A stretch of 64,000 nt of DNA. It comes from Pterobdella sp. o SKG-2022. Taxonomy: Eukaryota > Annelida > Clitellata > Hirudinida > Piscicolidae. The DNA lies in assembly GCA_964035795.1 (NCBI GenBank), contig OZ038324.1, positions 8,124,792 to 8,188,791 of the forward strand, read 5' to 3'. Below are positions 18,501-29,102 of the stretch, one piece after another (positions within the stretch are counted from its first letter, which is position 1; every line of letters starts with the position of its first letter). The notes under the pieces are model-generated. The model saw only the letters and a list, made by a program, of their open reading frames with translations, was not told where the DNA came from and did no database searches. Both the position numbers and the translations under genes were made by a program.

Positions 18501-20210
18501 CAATTTTAAAAATACAATATAATATAAAATTCATTTATTCTTTTCAAAATATAAAATAAAATTCCACATGGAAACTTAATTTGGGACTGCATTAAATTTC
18601 ACAAAGCTTTGTGAATCGAGATCACATCATCACTTGATCATCGAGAGTCCGCTTTGTGAAATTTAATTAGCTTCAGGACAATCTTTTATGTTGCATTTAT
18701 GGTTAGTCCATTCATACTATTGAAAAAATACATGATTTTCAAAAAATATTATTTTTTCTATTAGTTTTTCATTGTTTGAGTCTAAATACTGTAATCATTT
18801 TAATCCTGATTGGTTTTCAAAGTAGTTTTTCTTCTTTAAACTTCTATATTTTAAAGCTCACTTGAATCAAAACCCGATAAATCATTCATGGACTTTATCT
18901 CTCCAAAGTTTCCTTTTTTAAAACAAAATTTTCTAATACTTCAAACTAAAATTTCAGCTCAAATTTTAGATCAAACTTCAAAGCAACTTTCATCTAAAGA
19001 ACCAAAATTTAAATACACTTATATAGCACTAAAGATTATCAATATATACCAATACAGCAACTTTAGACACAACCAACACGACAAATTTTTTAAATACAAA
19101 TACTTTCACTTTCATTAAACAACCCTTATCACCCTAACCCACACCACTTCCAGCCTACCCTCAACCCACACCACCTCCAACCACAGATACACCTTCAAAT
19201 CAGGGATGGCTCTGGTGAGATTTGAATCAAACTCCAGGTATGATGCTGAAGGGTTTAACGCCACTTTTAGATTCACTCCCAAAAAAAGTTTGATTTTTTA
19301 TTTTCAACTTTTGAAGATGATTTGCAGTTAATATTGAGGAATTTGTCTTGGTTAAGATGTAAAACTGGTTGGATTTCCCAGATATCAAAATGATAACAAT
19401 GCAATTGAAAGCTTGGCACAGTTGTATGAGAAAAAAGCACGAAGAATTTAATATACACGAAGCTTAGCGTAAGAGGAGCTTCTCTTGTTAGTGAAGCACA
19501 ATGTGTGTTTCAAATACTTTGTGTTTGTTTCTCATATAAACATGATAATAATAAAAAAAAAGCTTAGAAATTACTAAATAAAAACTGTTGGTTGATAAAG
19601 TGAAAATTATAGTATTGAATAATTTTTTATATATTAGATATTGCATAGAAACAGGTATATTATTTTAAAATTTTTGATTAGCAAGCCTATGAGCGATAAT
19701 GTTGCGGTATATCGTTTGTAGTCCAACACTTCATGCTAGCTATTTTTCACAGCTTATTTGCCAGACGTATAATTCAGTTAGTATTCTAACCTTACGTATA
19801 TCAACATAACAATAAAAATAATAACAATAAAAATAATAAGAATAAAAATAATAAGAATAAAAATAATAAGAATAAAAATAATAAGAATAAAAATAATAAG
19901 AATAAAAATAATAAGAATAAAAATAATAAGAATAAAAATAATAAGAATAAAAATAATAAGAATAAAAATAATAAGAATAAAAATAATAAGAATAAAAATA
20001 ATAAGAATAAAAATAATAAGAATAAAAATAATAAGAATAAAAATAATAAGAATAAAAATAATAAGAATAAAAATAATAAGAATAAAAATAATAAGAATAA
20101 AAATAATAAGAATAAAAATAATAACCTTTTGAAAGCGCTTCAGTTGCTTATTAGCGTTATACAAATTAATATTATTATTCTTCTTCTTATTTTTATTATT
20201 TTATTATTAA

Positions 20211-20282
<72 letters not shown>

Positions 20283-21053
20283 CATAGCGCCAAGAAGGCA
20301 TATGAAAGGTATATCGAGTTGTGACTCGACAAAAACTTAAATGCGATGAAATCCACGGTTGATAGAAAAAACTCAGTCAAAACGGTTGTTTTAATGAATT
20401 TTTATAAAATTGATTTTTTCATGAGTATTTATAAAATAAGGAAATATTTAATGTGAATTTTATAAATAGACCTTCAAATAGACCGAGAGCATAACATCAG
20501 AACGAGTTGAACACAGTTTCAAATACACATAAATGCTTGAAGTTGTGGAAGACTTTCATAGAATGTGGAAAAAGTTATTGTAGTGGAATAATAAAATTTC
20601 TGAATTAATTGAATTGTTTACTCAATGTTTGATGTGAAATTTGGCTTTTTTGTTGCGCTGTAGGGCTTAAGCATCAAACTGAGTCATTTGGTCTATGTTG
20701 TTTTGAAAATAAAAGATTAGATTGCGAAAAAAATTTTAGTTTTTTCATTAAAAGATTGTTTATTTAGTTGAGTAGAATGAATGTAATAAAAGGAATTTTA
20801 AAGAGAAAGTCATTATTTGTTGTAATGCATAAATCCTCGTTAGAAAGACATGGAGGTAAAACTGAACATTTTCAAAAGGAAATTAATAAAATCAAAATTT
20901 TATCTATTTTAAGTGGAGTTCAAAGAAATTAAATTCATTCTAAAGATGAAAGTGACTATATCTTGAATTCTCACAGACTCAGCTCTCCACAGTTTATCCA
21001 GCCATTTTGCTCTTCCCACATTCCTTCTGCTCTTCTTCACCCAGCTGGCATGA
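9574..21053 (+). CDS. Secreted two-CUB-domain protein with predicted GPI anchor, 8 exons, 1050 aa
   Basis: Exons are 9574-9643, 13516-13753, 13938-14125, 14212-14250, 14833-15544, 16608-18335, 19187-19287 and 20977-21053. All are GT-AG with matching phases, 3153 nt in total. Exon 1 is a signal peptide (MPSKQVLFVTLVVLLFEGLC). CUB1 spans exons 2-3, with cysteines in CDYTYNSESRPKQG, TCSFSFEAQ, HCIGVDK and NYCGAKKPP, ending GFKAKYEF. The linker is FSTSFGLQHQSR. CUB2 begins ECKFLF, is broken by about 170 charged residues, resumes GWGVITSPNYGGLYPKDTECW, continues CFQDSKSDVVEL, is broken again by about 530 residues, and ends RLCNAQ, YTFKSGMALVRFESNSRYDA and GFNATFRF. Exon 8 gives NSA, a spacer and the hydrophobic tail LPTFLLLFFTQLA before a TGA, as in GPI-attachment signals. 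CUB pairs with this linker occur in the invertebrate Culd/SOL-type surface proteins; orthology is inference. The acceptors of exons 3 and 6 are weak by consensus. Confidence 0.85.
16608..18335 (+). CDS. Giant exon 6 of the CUB-domain gene: large cysteine-containing insertion inside CUB2
   Basis: This 1,728-bp exon is open throughout. Its first codons give the third CUB2 cysteine (CFQDSKSDVVELTAMHG, matching the family's C-x-DYVE-type strand). Its last codons give the fourth (RLCNAQENISKK), and the phase-2 donor AG joins the A of exon 7. In between are a Lys/Ser/Asn-rich linker including a KKRKKKK run, then a mostly helical-looking stretch with twelve cysteines and many N-x-S/T sequons, then another basic linker. 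The even number of cysteines and the sequons fit a secreted, disulfide-bonded module. I do not recognise its family. The frame stays open some 115 bp upstream of the chosen acceptor, so the 5' boundary rests on the CUB match and phase. Confidence 0.75.
18359..18475. repeat. (CAATA)n pentanucleotide microsatellite
   Basis: Imperfect tandem ACAAT copies start just after the exon 6 donor, inside intron 6 of the CUB gene. Confidence 0.9.
18591..18667. repeat. Foldback hairpin, perfect 17-bp inverted repeat
   Basis: The arms at 18591-18607 (ATTAAATTTCACAAAGC) and 18651-18667 (its exact reverse complement) flank a 43-bp spacer containing CACTTGATCATCGAGAG. The left arm overlaps an 18-bp perfect palindrome at 18598-18615. 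It belongs to a small dispersed hairpin family (see 22734-22799). Confidence 0.75.
19806..20124. repeat. 15-bp tandem repeat, about 21 copies
   Basis: The unit AATAAGAATAAAAAT repeats almost without change. On the minus strand it reads as a long FILII repeat, which is not a gene. It lies in intron 7 of the CUB gene. Confidence 0.95.
20162..20300 (-). repeat. (ATT)n tract with SINE 3'-end-like junction
   Basis: An (ATT)n array meets GGCGCTATGATAATAATAATA on the minus strand. GGCGCTATATAA-type ends followed by (TAA)n tails are typical of invertebrate SINE/LINE 3' ends, so this may be the tail of a 3'-only SINE remnant. Confidence 0.5.
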
Positions 21054-22319
21054 TTGGCGCAAAAACTCGTCACATGATCGAAATTAAATTTGTCTTTAAA
21101 TAGACATCGCGTGATTTAAAATTAGTTTCGTATGAGATACAAATTGAAATGGCATGCTCTCTGCCAATGTCCCTTTTATAACCAGCGCAAGAAGTTCATT
21201 TATCGGCAACCCATGTCTCTAAACCTCACTCAAGTGTTAGGTTGTTATGTATTCAATCATCTCTCAATAACAAAATGTGTTATTTTTTACCTGTTTGGAT
21301 ATCAGTCATCAGTAACAAAATTTAACAGCTAGATTCATTGATCTAACTCCAGATACATCCATTAGACTAGTTCACTTTATTGATACTTGATAATGCAGTT
21401 TGCCTCACAAAATCTTCGTGCATTCTGTCACACTTTTGTTGTGGATAAGCATATTTAAATAGAAAATCTCGCATGTTTATTTTTTGATTCACCCCTACTT
21501 AGCTTAACTTGCTGTGTCAGTATTTTTATGCTATCAAAACCATTGATTGTTCCAAAAATCCACCGTATTCTCACAAAAAATGTCTTGTTATCCACCCACT
21601 GTCTCCCAAAAGCTGCACTGATTAGAATCATTTAAAGTGTTAGAAATCCTTTCAAGACAAAGAAAACCAATATTTAAAAATTAAGCTCGGAACTGTTTTT
21701 ATCCCGTTAATTAGTTTTGCACGTCGGTCTATTCAGTCAATAATGATAATTTACGTTGCACAAGTTTCATAGAAAATATTATATTTGCTCGACACTACAA
21801 TAACGACCGAATTACAACCTAGACAAGCATAAAGGCTTCCCATTATCATGTATACCTCGTTTGAAATTAAGTACCTTATTTGGTCGTTTCTTTTCAATAT
21901 CTTATGATATAATTCTGAGTTTTATGAAAATCTGTTCTTTTATTTGTTATATAAATTTATTTTTTAAATTAAATTGTTTAATACGATTTTATGCAACTTT
22001 TTATTGGTTAGTGAATTGTTTCAATAACTACTTAAATAACTGTTCACATAACAACAAAAAATTTAATGTTGAAAACGAGTCTTTTTAAAAATAGAATTCT
22101 TCAAAAAGTATTAAAGTTTTTCAAAGGATTGTTCAAAGTCTTTATGCTAATTAACATCACTAAGATAATAATAAGAAATTCAGTTGGTCATCGTTCGTGG
22201 CTCAAGATAAAAAGCTGATAAAGTTATTTCTGTCTTTATCTACTCACCAATTTCACCATCTCAAAAGATTGATATAAGCAAAAATATATTCAAAACTTCA
22301 AGTATCGACATTAAACTAC
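21054..22319. other. Convergent intergenic region between the CUB gene and the nucleoside hydrolase
   Basis: These 1.27 kb must hold both 3' untranslated regions, since the two genes converge. No other gene is evident. Open frames at 21132-21332 and 21861-22088 lack any family signature. Confidence 0.6.
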
Positions 22320-25300
22320 TTAAAGCAGACTGTCCTCCATGAAACCTTTAACCTTCTCGATATCAATCCTTGTCACTAGTTGAATTCTCTTGTTTGGCTT
22401 TTCACTTTCCCAGTTCACCAACATTTCAGCGTAGTTATCAACGTTCCTTGTTTCAACTGTTGCATCCTTGAAAATTTTTGCGTTAAGATGCGTTATTTTG
22501 TATTGTATCGTCGTCTAGTACTATACATTTGATTCAATGTGTAGATTTGTTGCTTCATGAAAGCATGTTATATGCTGACTTAACTGTATGGGAAACAAAT
22601 ATAGCTATAAACAATGAAATTGTTTGTACACTTCACTTGACAATGTAAGTTCGACAAAAAACTTCGTGTGTTTTATAAATAGATTCTTGTTTATGAGGTA
22701 AACTAACACAAAGTATTTCATAATCTGAATGAAGTAGCTTTTCGTGAGTCTAACTTCATTATTCACTTGATGATGGGAGTTAGACTTACAAAAAGCTACG
22801 TGATTTATATTACTAATTACTTTTTGTTAGTTCATCTTAATATTTATACAGGCTTTTCTTCGTCACTCCTTGTTTGTTTCTCATACAATTCTGTCGTAGG
22901 TGTTACCCTCTATCGTGTGCTTGAACCATAAAAGTGTGTTAAATTGTTATATAGTTACATTATTGTTGTTTTTACATAACGAAACTCTGTTATAACGTTA
23001 CTGTATAGTTGTGTTATACCGTGTTTAACAGTTCAATTTTATTGTATTTTTTTGAATATCACAACTCAATTCAATTATAACCTAGATATAAAACATTCGA
23101 TAGAGATCATTTTGAATATTTACATAGAACTTCGATTTGAATAAAAAGAGCTTGATAAAACTTTGAACCAACTTTATCGCTCCAAAAAGACAACAAAGAC
23201 AATTAAATACACTCTAACTTCAAGTAATTGGAACAAAAAACGTTGAATGAAAAAAAATTAATACTGAAAAAAATGGCGTCAACTCCCTAATCAATAATAT
23301 AGTAGTTTACCTCATAGTAAGTACTACTTTAATAAATATTAGTGTAGCAGTTAACACTGTAGTAGTTAGCCCTAAACAGAAGGCAATGGCGAAAAGAGGT
23401 CAACGTTAAGTTGAATGCGTTAAACCAGTTCAAAGAAGATAAAGAAAAGGACAAAAAGGACCGCAAGAAGGAAAACTCAGGGAATATAACAGATCTTAAA
23501 TGTCTTCAATGCAACAAGGTCTGCCTTAACAAGACTGGTTTAGCGAATCACATTAGACTATCACACACCACTGACTTTCAAGTACAATAATTTGTCAATT
23601 CTGTGATAATAAATTCAAAAAACAAGGAAGGCCGAATCATAAGAAGCAATGTCAAAAAACAGCAACACATACCCTTTCTGCACCTGCCTGAAGGTGGGTG
23701 AATGCAGCTGAAGAAGAAGAAGTTAACACTATACTAATAAAAACTACACTAAATAGTAATCAATACAATAGTTGCACTAACAATCTGCTGCGACTCGAGA
23801 ATGATGGAAGGGTCGATGAAGAGAGCCACTGCAAGCTCGTCTGCAAAAAAGAAGACTGTTTCGTTGTTCTTGAGAGCACTGTAGTTAGGTGGGAAAATAG
23901 GGTTGGAAAGCTGACCAGAGAAAAGTTTTATTATAGTTGTGGTTTTGTGACGTGTTTTGAGGGATGGTTGATGAAGTTCTATATGAGATTTGTTTTGTAT
24001 ATTTATAGTTTGTGTGGTTTTTCAAATAAAAAATTTTAGCTTAAATTTATCATCAATTATTAAATTTTTTCATAAACCAAAAAATTTAACCAGTACATCC
24101 AGCAGTGATGTTCGATTGTTAATATTAATAATCAAGTTAACATTGAAGCATCGAACAAACTTGAGTCTGGCAGATTGGCTGATTTTTCTGAGAAAGCTTG
24201 ATTTTGACGTGTTCTTACTTACTAAAGTATCATGCCACTTCTAAAACATTACGAACATAAGTTGATTTTCATCTAACAATTTTAAAAATTTTTAATAAAC
24301 TCAAAAGCTTGTACCCAGAAAAGAGAGTGATTTAGACACAGTTCCCAGGTTACAAGCACGATGTCTGCTTCCAAGCTCTCCAACACAGCTTTAGCGGCTA
24401 CCGCGTCTATGAGGAAGTTGAACTCAGCCTTTGGAGTCTCATTTCCTATACCTGTTGTAACATTTTATTTGCTGAAAGTATATGAAACGTGCAATTAATG
24501 CTTCAAACCTAGATAGTTTCCTCCCATTATAATATTCTTCTTCAAAAGCCTGCCAAATGATTGGTCCTCTAACATTGCCTTGGCGATGTTTGTTAGAGAA
24601 GCCAAAGCTTCAAAAATTTTGAATTATTGATGAGTTAGCTAAAAATCATTTTCAAGCCATTTGAATATTGGAACAAAATACTGAGATTATATTCCAAGAC
24701 TAAGATGGATAAGCTTGCCACAGCAAATCAAAGCATTCAATTAAACAAGAAAACTACTTTTGGTTAACTTATTAGTTTTTAATATTCACCAAATAGCAAT
24801 AAAACATGCTGCACTAACAGATCAAAGTAATCTCGTTGGGGTTCTCTTTAACCAGTCTGACCAGGGCTTGTGCAGCTGTTTCGTTTTGTTTCAGGTAGTT
24901 TTCGTAGTTGTAAGGGTCATCTGAAATTCCACCAAAACCATTAGCCTCAAAAAACACGCTAGTGTTTTTGACTCTGTCATCGAGCGTGTAAATGTCACCC
25001 AAAAAGATAGGCACCTAACCGTGAAATAAACCTTGGTTATTGAAATTTATTGTTTATTAAATATTAAGTGATGTTATTTATAAAAAAAACTCTGCTTAAT
25101 ATTTCAGAGCATTCAAAAAATGTAATAACATTCTAAACCCGATAAAAAAACTAAGCCCAACATTCAATTGGCCGCAGAGCCTAAGTGTTCTCAAGAGGTT
25201 GTGTGTGGCGTTGGAAAGATAAGTGTTTCCCTGGGAAACAGTGATGCCTAAAATGGAGTAGTTTTGGCTTTTGGAAAACAGCATCAGTAATGCTCTAGCG

Positions 25301-25398
25301 TCATCGACTCCTGGGTCTACGTCCAAGATCACTTTGGGCTTACATAGCACCGTAGACACCAGTAGCACAGATGCTAGAAGATATGATAGACCTTTCAT
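22320..25398 (-). CDS. Secreted inosine/uridine-preferring-type nucleoside hydrolase, 7 exons, 333 aa
   Basis: The enzyme hydrolyses the N-glycosidic bond of nucleosides to ribose and free base. Minus-strand exons are 25398-25162, 25014-24819, 24607-24509, 24451-24315, 24213-24157, 23910-23782 and 22466-22320. Phases match and the total is 1002 nt. It begins with a signal peptide (MKGLSYLLASVLLVSTVLC), followed at once by the calcium-binding family motif in KVILDVDPGVDDARALLML. Later blocks are GITVSQGNT, VPIFLGDIYTLDD, ITLI plus SLASLTNIAKAM, IIMGGNYLGIGNETPKAEFNF, DIVLVTWELC, ADELAVALFIDPSI and a C-terminal strand ending in QLVTRIDIEKVKGF. Length is typical. The signal peptide points to an extracellular or lysosomal purine/pyrimidine salvage role. 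Exon 5 (24213-24157) is the least certain. TATA-like TTATAAAG sits about 45 bp upstream of the start on the minus strand. The last intron carries an antisense LINE insertion. Confidence 0.9.
22734..22799. repeat. Foldback hairpin, 22-bp arms
   Basis: The arms 22734-22755 and 22778-22799 match at 20 of 22 positions in inverted orientation. The loop contains CACTTGATGATGGG. Related CACTTGA..ATG..AGTT..AAAGCT..GTG blocks occur at 22634-22670 and 25891-25930. It lies in the last intron of the nucleoside hydrolase, or just downstream of its last junction. Confidence 0.7.
23362..23720 (+). mobile_element. 5'-truncated LINE 3' end with two zinc fingers and a target-site duplication
   Basis: A decayed plus-strand frame reads LKCLQCNKVCLNKTGLANHI, a C2H2 finger. 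In another frame it continues with a second finger (CQFCDNKFKKQGRPNHKKQC). The same two-finger tail closes the LINE at 33842-34598. It ends in a GAA-rich tail. The insert is flanked by AGTTAACACTGTA (23349-23361) and AGTTAACACTATA (23721-23733), a 12/13-identical direct repeat that fits a target-site duplication. The insertion is antisense within the last intron of the nucleoside hydrolase gene. Confidence 0.8.
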
Positions 25399-26607
25399 TT
25401 CTGTGTGTTTCGTATAAAGATTTATACTGTTTGGACTTTATAACAGCATCTTTTTGAAAAGTTGTATAATTTTTAAAAACATCGTGTGTTTTTAATAATA
25501 TGGAAATTTATATAATTTTATTTCAAAATAAGGTTTCTCAAGCTAACTTGGTGATGAGATACAATGAGTATTCAGCAAAATTATTCTCCAATAATTTCTT
25601 CAAAGCACTCTCTAAATACTGATGGATTATGTAAGAGCTCAAGGAATAAGGTCACTAATTTATCATTAACTTCATGGTTAAGATCTGATGGGTTTATTGG
25701 TTCCCTCTTATCTGCATGTTATTGTTTAAATATCAAAAGAATGTTTGAAAATGAAATTGAGTGAGTAGAAAGTTCCAAAAGTTTAGTTCAAATGAGTTAT
25801 ATTTTGTAAACTTATAATTTTGTTTATATATATAATTATTTTTTTTCCCAAGATTGAATTTGTATCTAATTTTTTAAGAATTTGTACCTCCACTTGATAA
25901 TGTAAGTTAATCTTAAAAAAAGCTTTGTGGAATAAAATAAACTTCTAAAAGTGTGTTTATTTTAAAATATATCAAATCAAATTGATTTCACTCCAATTTC
26001 AAACGCTTCATAAAACTTGAATATTTTTATCTAATTTTTTGAATAAATTCAAGTCGCTGTTTCAATGAGATCAAATTCATTTAAACACAAGTTGTTTTAA
26101 ATTCACTTGAATAAATACAAAATTAATAATCTTTTTATATCAATTCAGTCCATTTTGATTAATAATACTTATTTTTTGAACGATCATCATTTAATTGACC
26201 GAAAGACTTTATCATTTACTCTCTTTCATAATAAATGTCTGTTTCACATCGTAACTGAGTATCAGAGACAAATTTTCTAATGAGATAGACTCAAATGATG
26301 CTTAGGTTTGAAATTCGAGTTTTATGTATTTTATTTTATGACTTTTTATTCGGGAAAATTTGAAATATTCATTTTTAATTATTTACAGTGGGTAAAGTTG
26401 CAAAAAATGTGAGAAGAAACGTACAAGTTTATAATTTTAAACTCGCACAAAAGCTTGACAATATTTACTTTACCCAAAATTAATATTCAGATTCAATACA
26501 AAAAAAGACCACAAACATGATATGTCGAATCGACCCGTACAATACACACTATGGTGTTAGTTATATGTTCCACAAACTTACGACCCACAACATATACTAG
26601 AGAATAT
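25399..26607. other. Intergenic region upstream of the nucleoside hydrolase, downstream of DDR
   Basis: AT-rich sequence of about 1.2 kb. It holds the nucleoside hydrolase promoter side (TATA-like TTATAAAG on the minus strand near 25434-25441) and the 3' flank of the receptor gene. One copy of the CACTTGATAATG hairpin-family motif is at 25891-25930. No gene seen. Confidence 0.55.
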
Positions 26608-26613
26608 TTTATT
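26608..26613 (-). terminator. Polyadenylation-type signal of the DDR gene
   Basis: AATAAA on the minus strand, about 130 bp after the DDR stop codon. Motif and position only. Confidence 0.4.
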
Positions 26614-26741
26614 TTGATTTAAAACTCGTCACATAACACTATCACAAAATTTCGATAACTTTTTGAGGTTTCAATATTTGCAATGCTATAAGTCTTCCCA
26701 TGTCAAGATACCTTCCAAAAAAAATCTGGCCATTTGCCAGC

Positions 26742-29102
26742 TCATATGACGTTTTTTTTCGGGGTTATCCTCGTTAATATTTTCGGAGAATTTGCGCAAG
26801 TTTTTGCAAGAAAAGGCGTGTTTTTAGAACTTCTTTTATTGTCTGCGATGCTTTTGAGAGCGACTTCCGAGGAGCTATTATAAATTCCTCCACCACTCAG
26901 CAATAGATCCTCATCGTAAGCAGTTTTGACGCTTTTGTTCACTTTGATGATATCTGATCGAATCTTATCATTAGAGATGTAGTTACTCATAAAGAGATGG
27001 ATGTCTGAGAAGGAAGGTCTGTTGCTGGAACAGGGGCTCAAACATTCACACAACAGGTCATAAACCTCTTTGGGGCAGTTGGTCGGTTGAGGGATTTTGA
27101 GTTCGTTTGAAATGCTTTTCAATGGAGAGTGGTAATTTTTTTGGAAACTTTTGTTAGTTTTTATTTGGTCGCTAGGTGTCACGTTGACCTTGAACCCAGC
27201 CTTCAGGTTGGCTGCTTTCAAATCGACATCTGCGAAACAAAAATGATAGATTGGAGTGTTACTGGCGACCGCAAACAAAATACCTTTATTACTTTTCCCC
27301 TTTTCCATGTATTGTTCCACTATTTGTTGATTGCTCATCCAGTGGAAAGGTTTGATTCTGCAGAAGTTGAATATTTCCCAGACCGTGACAGCCCATGAAA
27401 ACACATCAGACTTGGTTGACACCTCGTTCTGTCGCAAAATCAGCGTTCATTTGAATGCAGGTACATTAATAATAAAACACAACAAAACTGTAGCAACAAT
27501 TGAGTATTCTAACATAAGTGATGACTTCAGCGGGAGACCATCGCACAGGGGTGGGAAGGAAAGGTAGGGGGTGAACTTGATGGTAGTCGCAGTTGTACTG
27601 CGATATCATGCGAGCCATGTCAACCACCTTAAGCCTTCTGCCGTCACCCACGTAGCAGTTCCTTGCCGCAAGATCTCCATGCAGCAGGCAGTTTTGTTCG
27701 AAAAAGCACATGGCTGATGTTATTTGCAGGGCCAGTGCTAGAAGGTCTCCAACGCTGGTGTTACCATGAAGTGGTTGTAATTTTTCATGAACCAAAAAAA
27801 ATTATTTACGATTTAAAAAGCATCAATTGAAAACATAAACAATAACTATCATAAGATGTCTTTAAAAATCATTCTCACCTCAAAACTTCAGCCTCTGGGG
27901 CAATACTGAGCACATCCTTCTGACACAGGCATCTCTCAAGATACTCAACCAGATCCACACTACTTCCTACTCCATACAACACCCCTAGACCACCCCCTTC
28001 TCCGAATGAAATTAATTTCAGCATTTCCCAAACATTTTCATGTCTTCCTGCTCTCTTAAAGTGCTCTATACTCTCTAACAGACTGTGTGTGTGTGGGTTT
28101 GTTTGTGTGTGCGTGCGTGATACCCTTTCTAATATAAGATTTCTATTCAAAATTTTTATTGTCACATGTTCTATTATTCATTATAATCTATTGAATATTC
28201 GTTTATTGTGGAAAGACAATTAAAAAACATTAGAACCTGATATCTTCCGTATAATTCTTTTGAATCTTTGCTACTAGTACTGTGTTTCTTTGCACATTCT
28301 CAACACACAAATCTACATTTTCTTCATCTCTTTTATTTTTACAGCCATTAGCTGGGTCATTAGTTTTATTTTTTTTTTTTTCATATTTTTTAATTATCAT
28401 TTTTTTCACACAATGCCAAGAGTTGTTTGACAGATCATCTCCATCAATATGCTCGCTATCTCCGTTTTTGTGTTTATTATCAATAATTCCACCTTCATTA
28501 CTCTTTTCTTCATTATTTTTGTTGTTAACTATAATTTCATTATCCATATTATTTTTATTGTTGTTATTATTCTGGTAAAAGATGCTTCGAAAATCTTTTT
28601 CGTCAACTTCATAGAATTCTAACTGTTAAAATCGAAAAAGATTGTTGAAAAGGTAATTAATATTAAAACAACTGGCAATATCAAAAACCACACAGCACAG
28701 CTCATACGTCACACTTTTCCAATATCATAAAATTTAATTAAGTCCTCCGAATTGTTTCGACTCCATCACGCTGAAACATCATTAAAGCTACTTTTAAGCA
28801 TTCTTTTCAGCGCCAACATTGCATTGTCCTTATTAATTACTTTTGTATTTCTCATTGTCCATAATTACTCTCATTATTATTATTTCTTATTATTTTCTTT
28901 ATTGCTATCAACTTCTACCGTTATCACCTGTGCACTGAAACCGTGGTCACCCCCATTATCATCATCGTCATCATCATCCTCATCATCATCCCCCTAGTTA
29001 TTAATATTGAGCAATCACCTTGCCAAATCTTCCACCCTCGAAGCTCTTAAGAGTTTTAAATTGGTTTTGATCGACCAATAAGGAAGTGAGAGGCATCTTT
29101 CC
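26742..29102 (-). CDS. DDR: DDR kinase domain exons (6 exons), probably catalytically impaired
   Basis: Exon 29102-29019 carries the P-loop as FEGGRFGK, where family members have G-x-G-x-FG; the first glycine is Glu. Exon 28622-28237 continues LEFYEVDEKDF, then about 100 inserted Asn/Lys-rich residues, then the beta-3 strand VLVAKIQ with its lysine kept. Exon 28082-27879 holds the C-helix and hinge region (RHENVWEMLKL, VDLVEYL), with a Gly-rich FGEGGGLGVL. Exon 27754-27514 has the catalytic loop HGDLAARNC (Arg replaced by Gly; Asp and Asn kept), then VVDMAR where DFG is expected, then PVRWSPAEV. The last exons have STKSDVFSWAVTVWEIF, PFHW, CPKEVYDLLCECL and NRPSF. A Ser/Lys-rich tail of about 85 residues extends beyond the usual DDR end. 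The loss of the DFG glycine and HRD arginine suggests weak or absent phosphotransfer. Confidence 0.88.

Noticed and set aside
19778..20164. 128-codon minus-strand frame repeating FILII
   Set aside because: It is produced by the 15-bp tandem repeat; no gene context or conserved ends.
20930..21120. Minus-strand frame reading FCANHASWVKKSRRN across the last CUB exon
   Set aside because: The plus-strand exon fits phase, splice sites and a GPI-tail pattern; the minus frame has no recognised family and is probably its shadow.
22734..22802. Hammerhead ribozyme in the hairpin family
   Set aside because: The TTGATGA block resembles the CTGATGA core, but the required GAAA box and stem order are not met.
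23698..24244. Plus-strand open frames over the nucleoside hydrolase exons
   Set aside because: The minus strand here encodes family-matching exons with consistent phases, so the plus frames are shadows.
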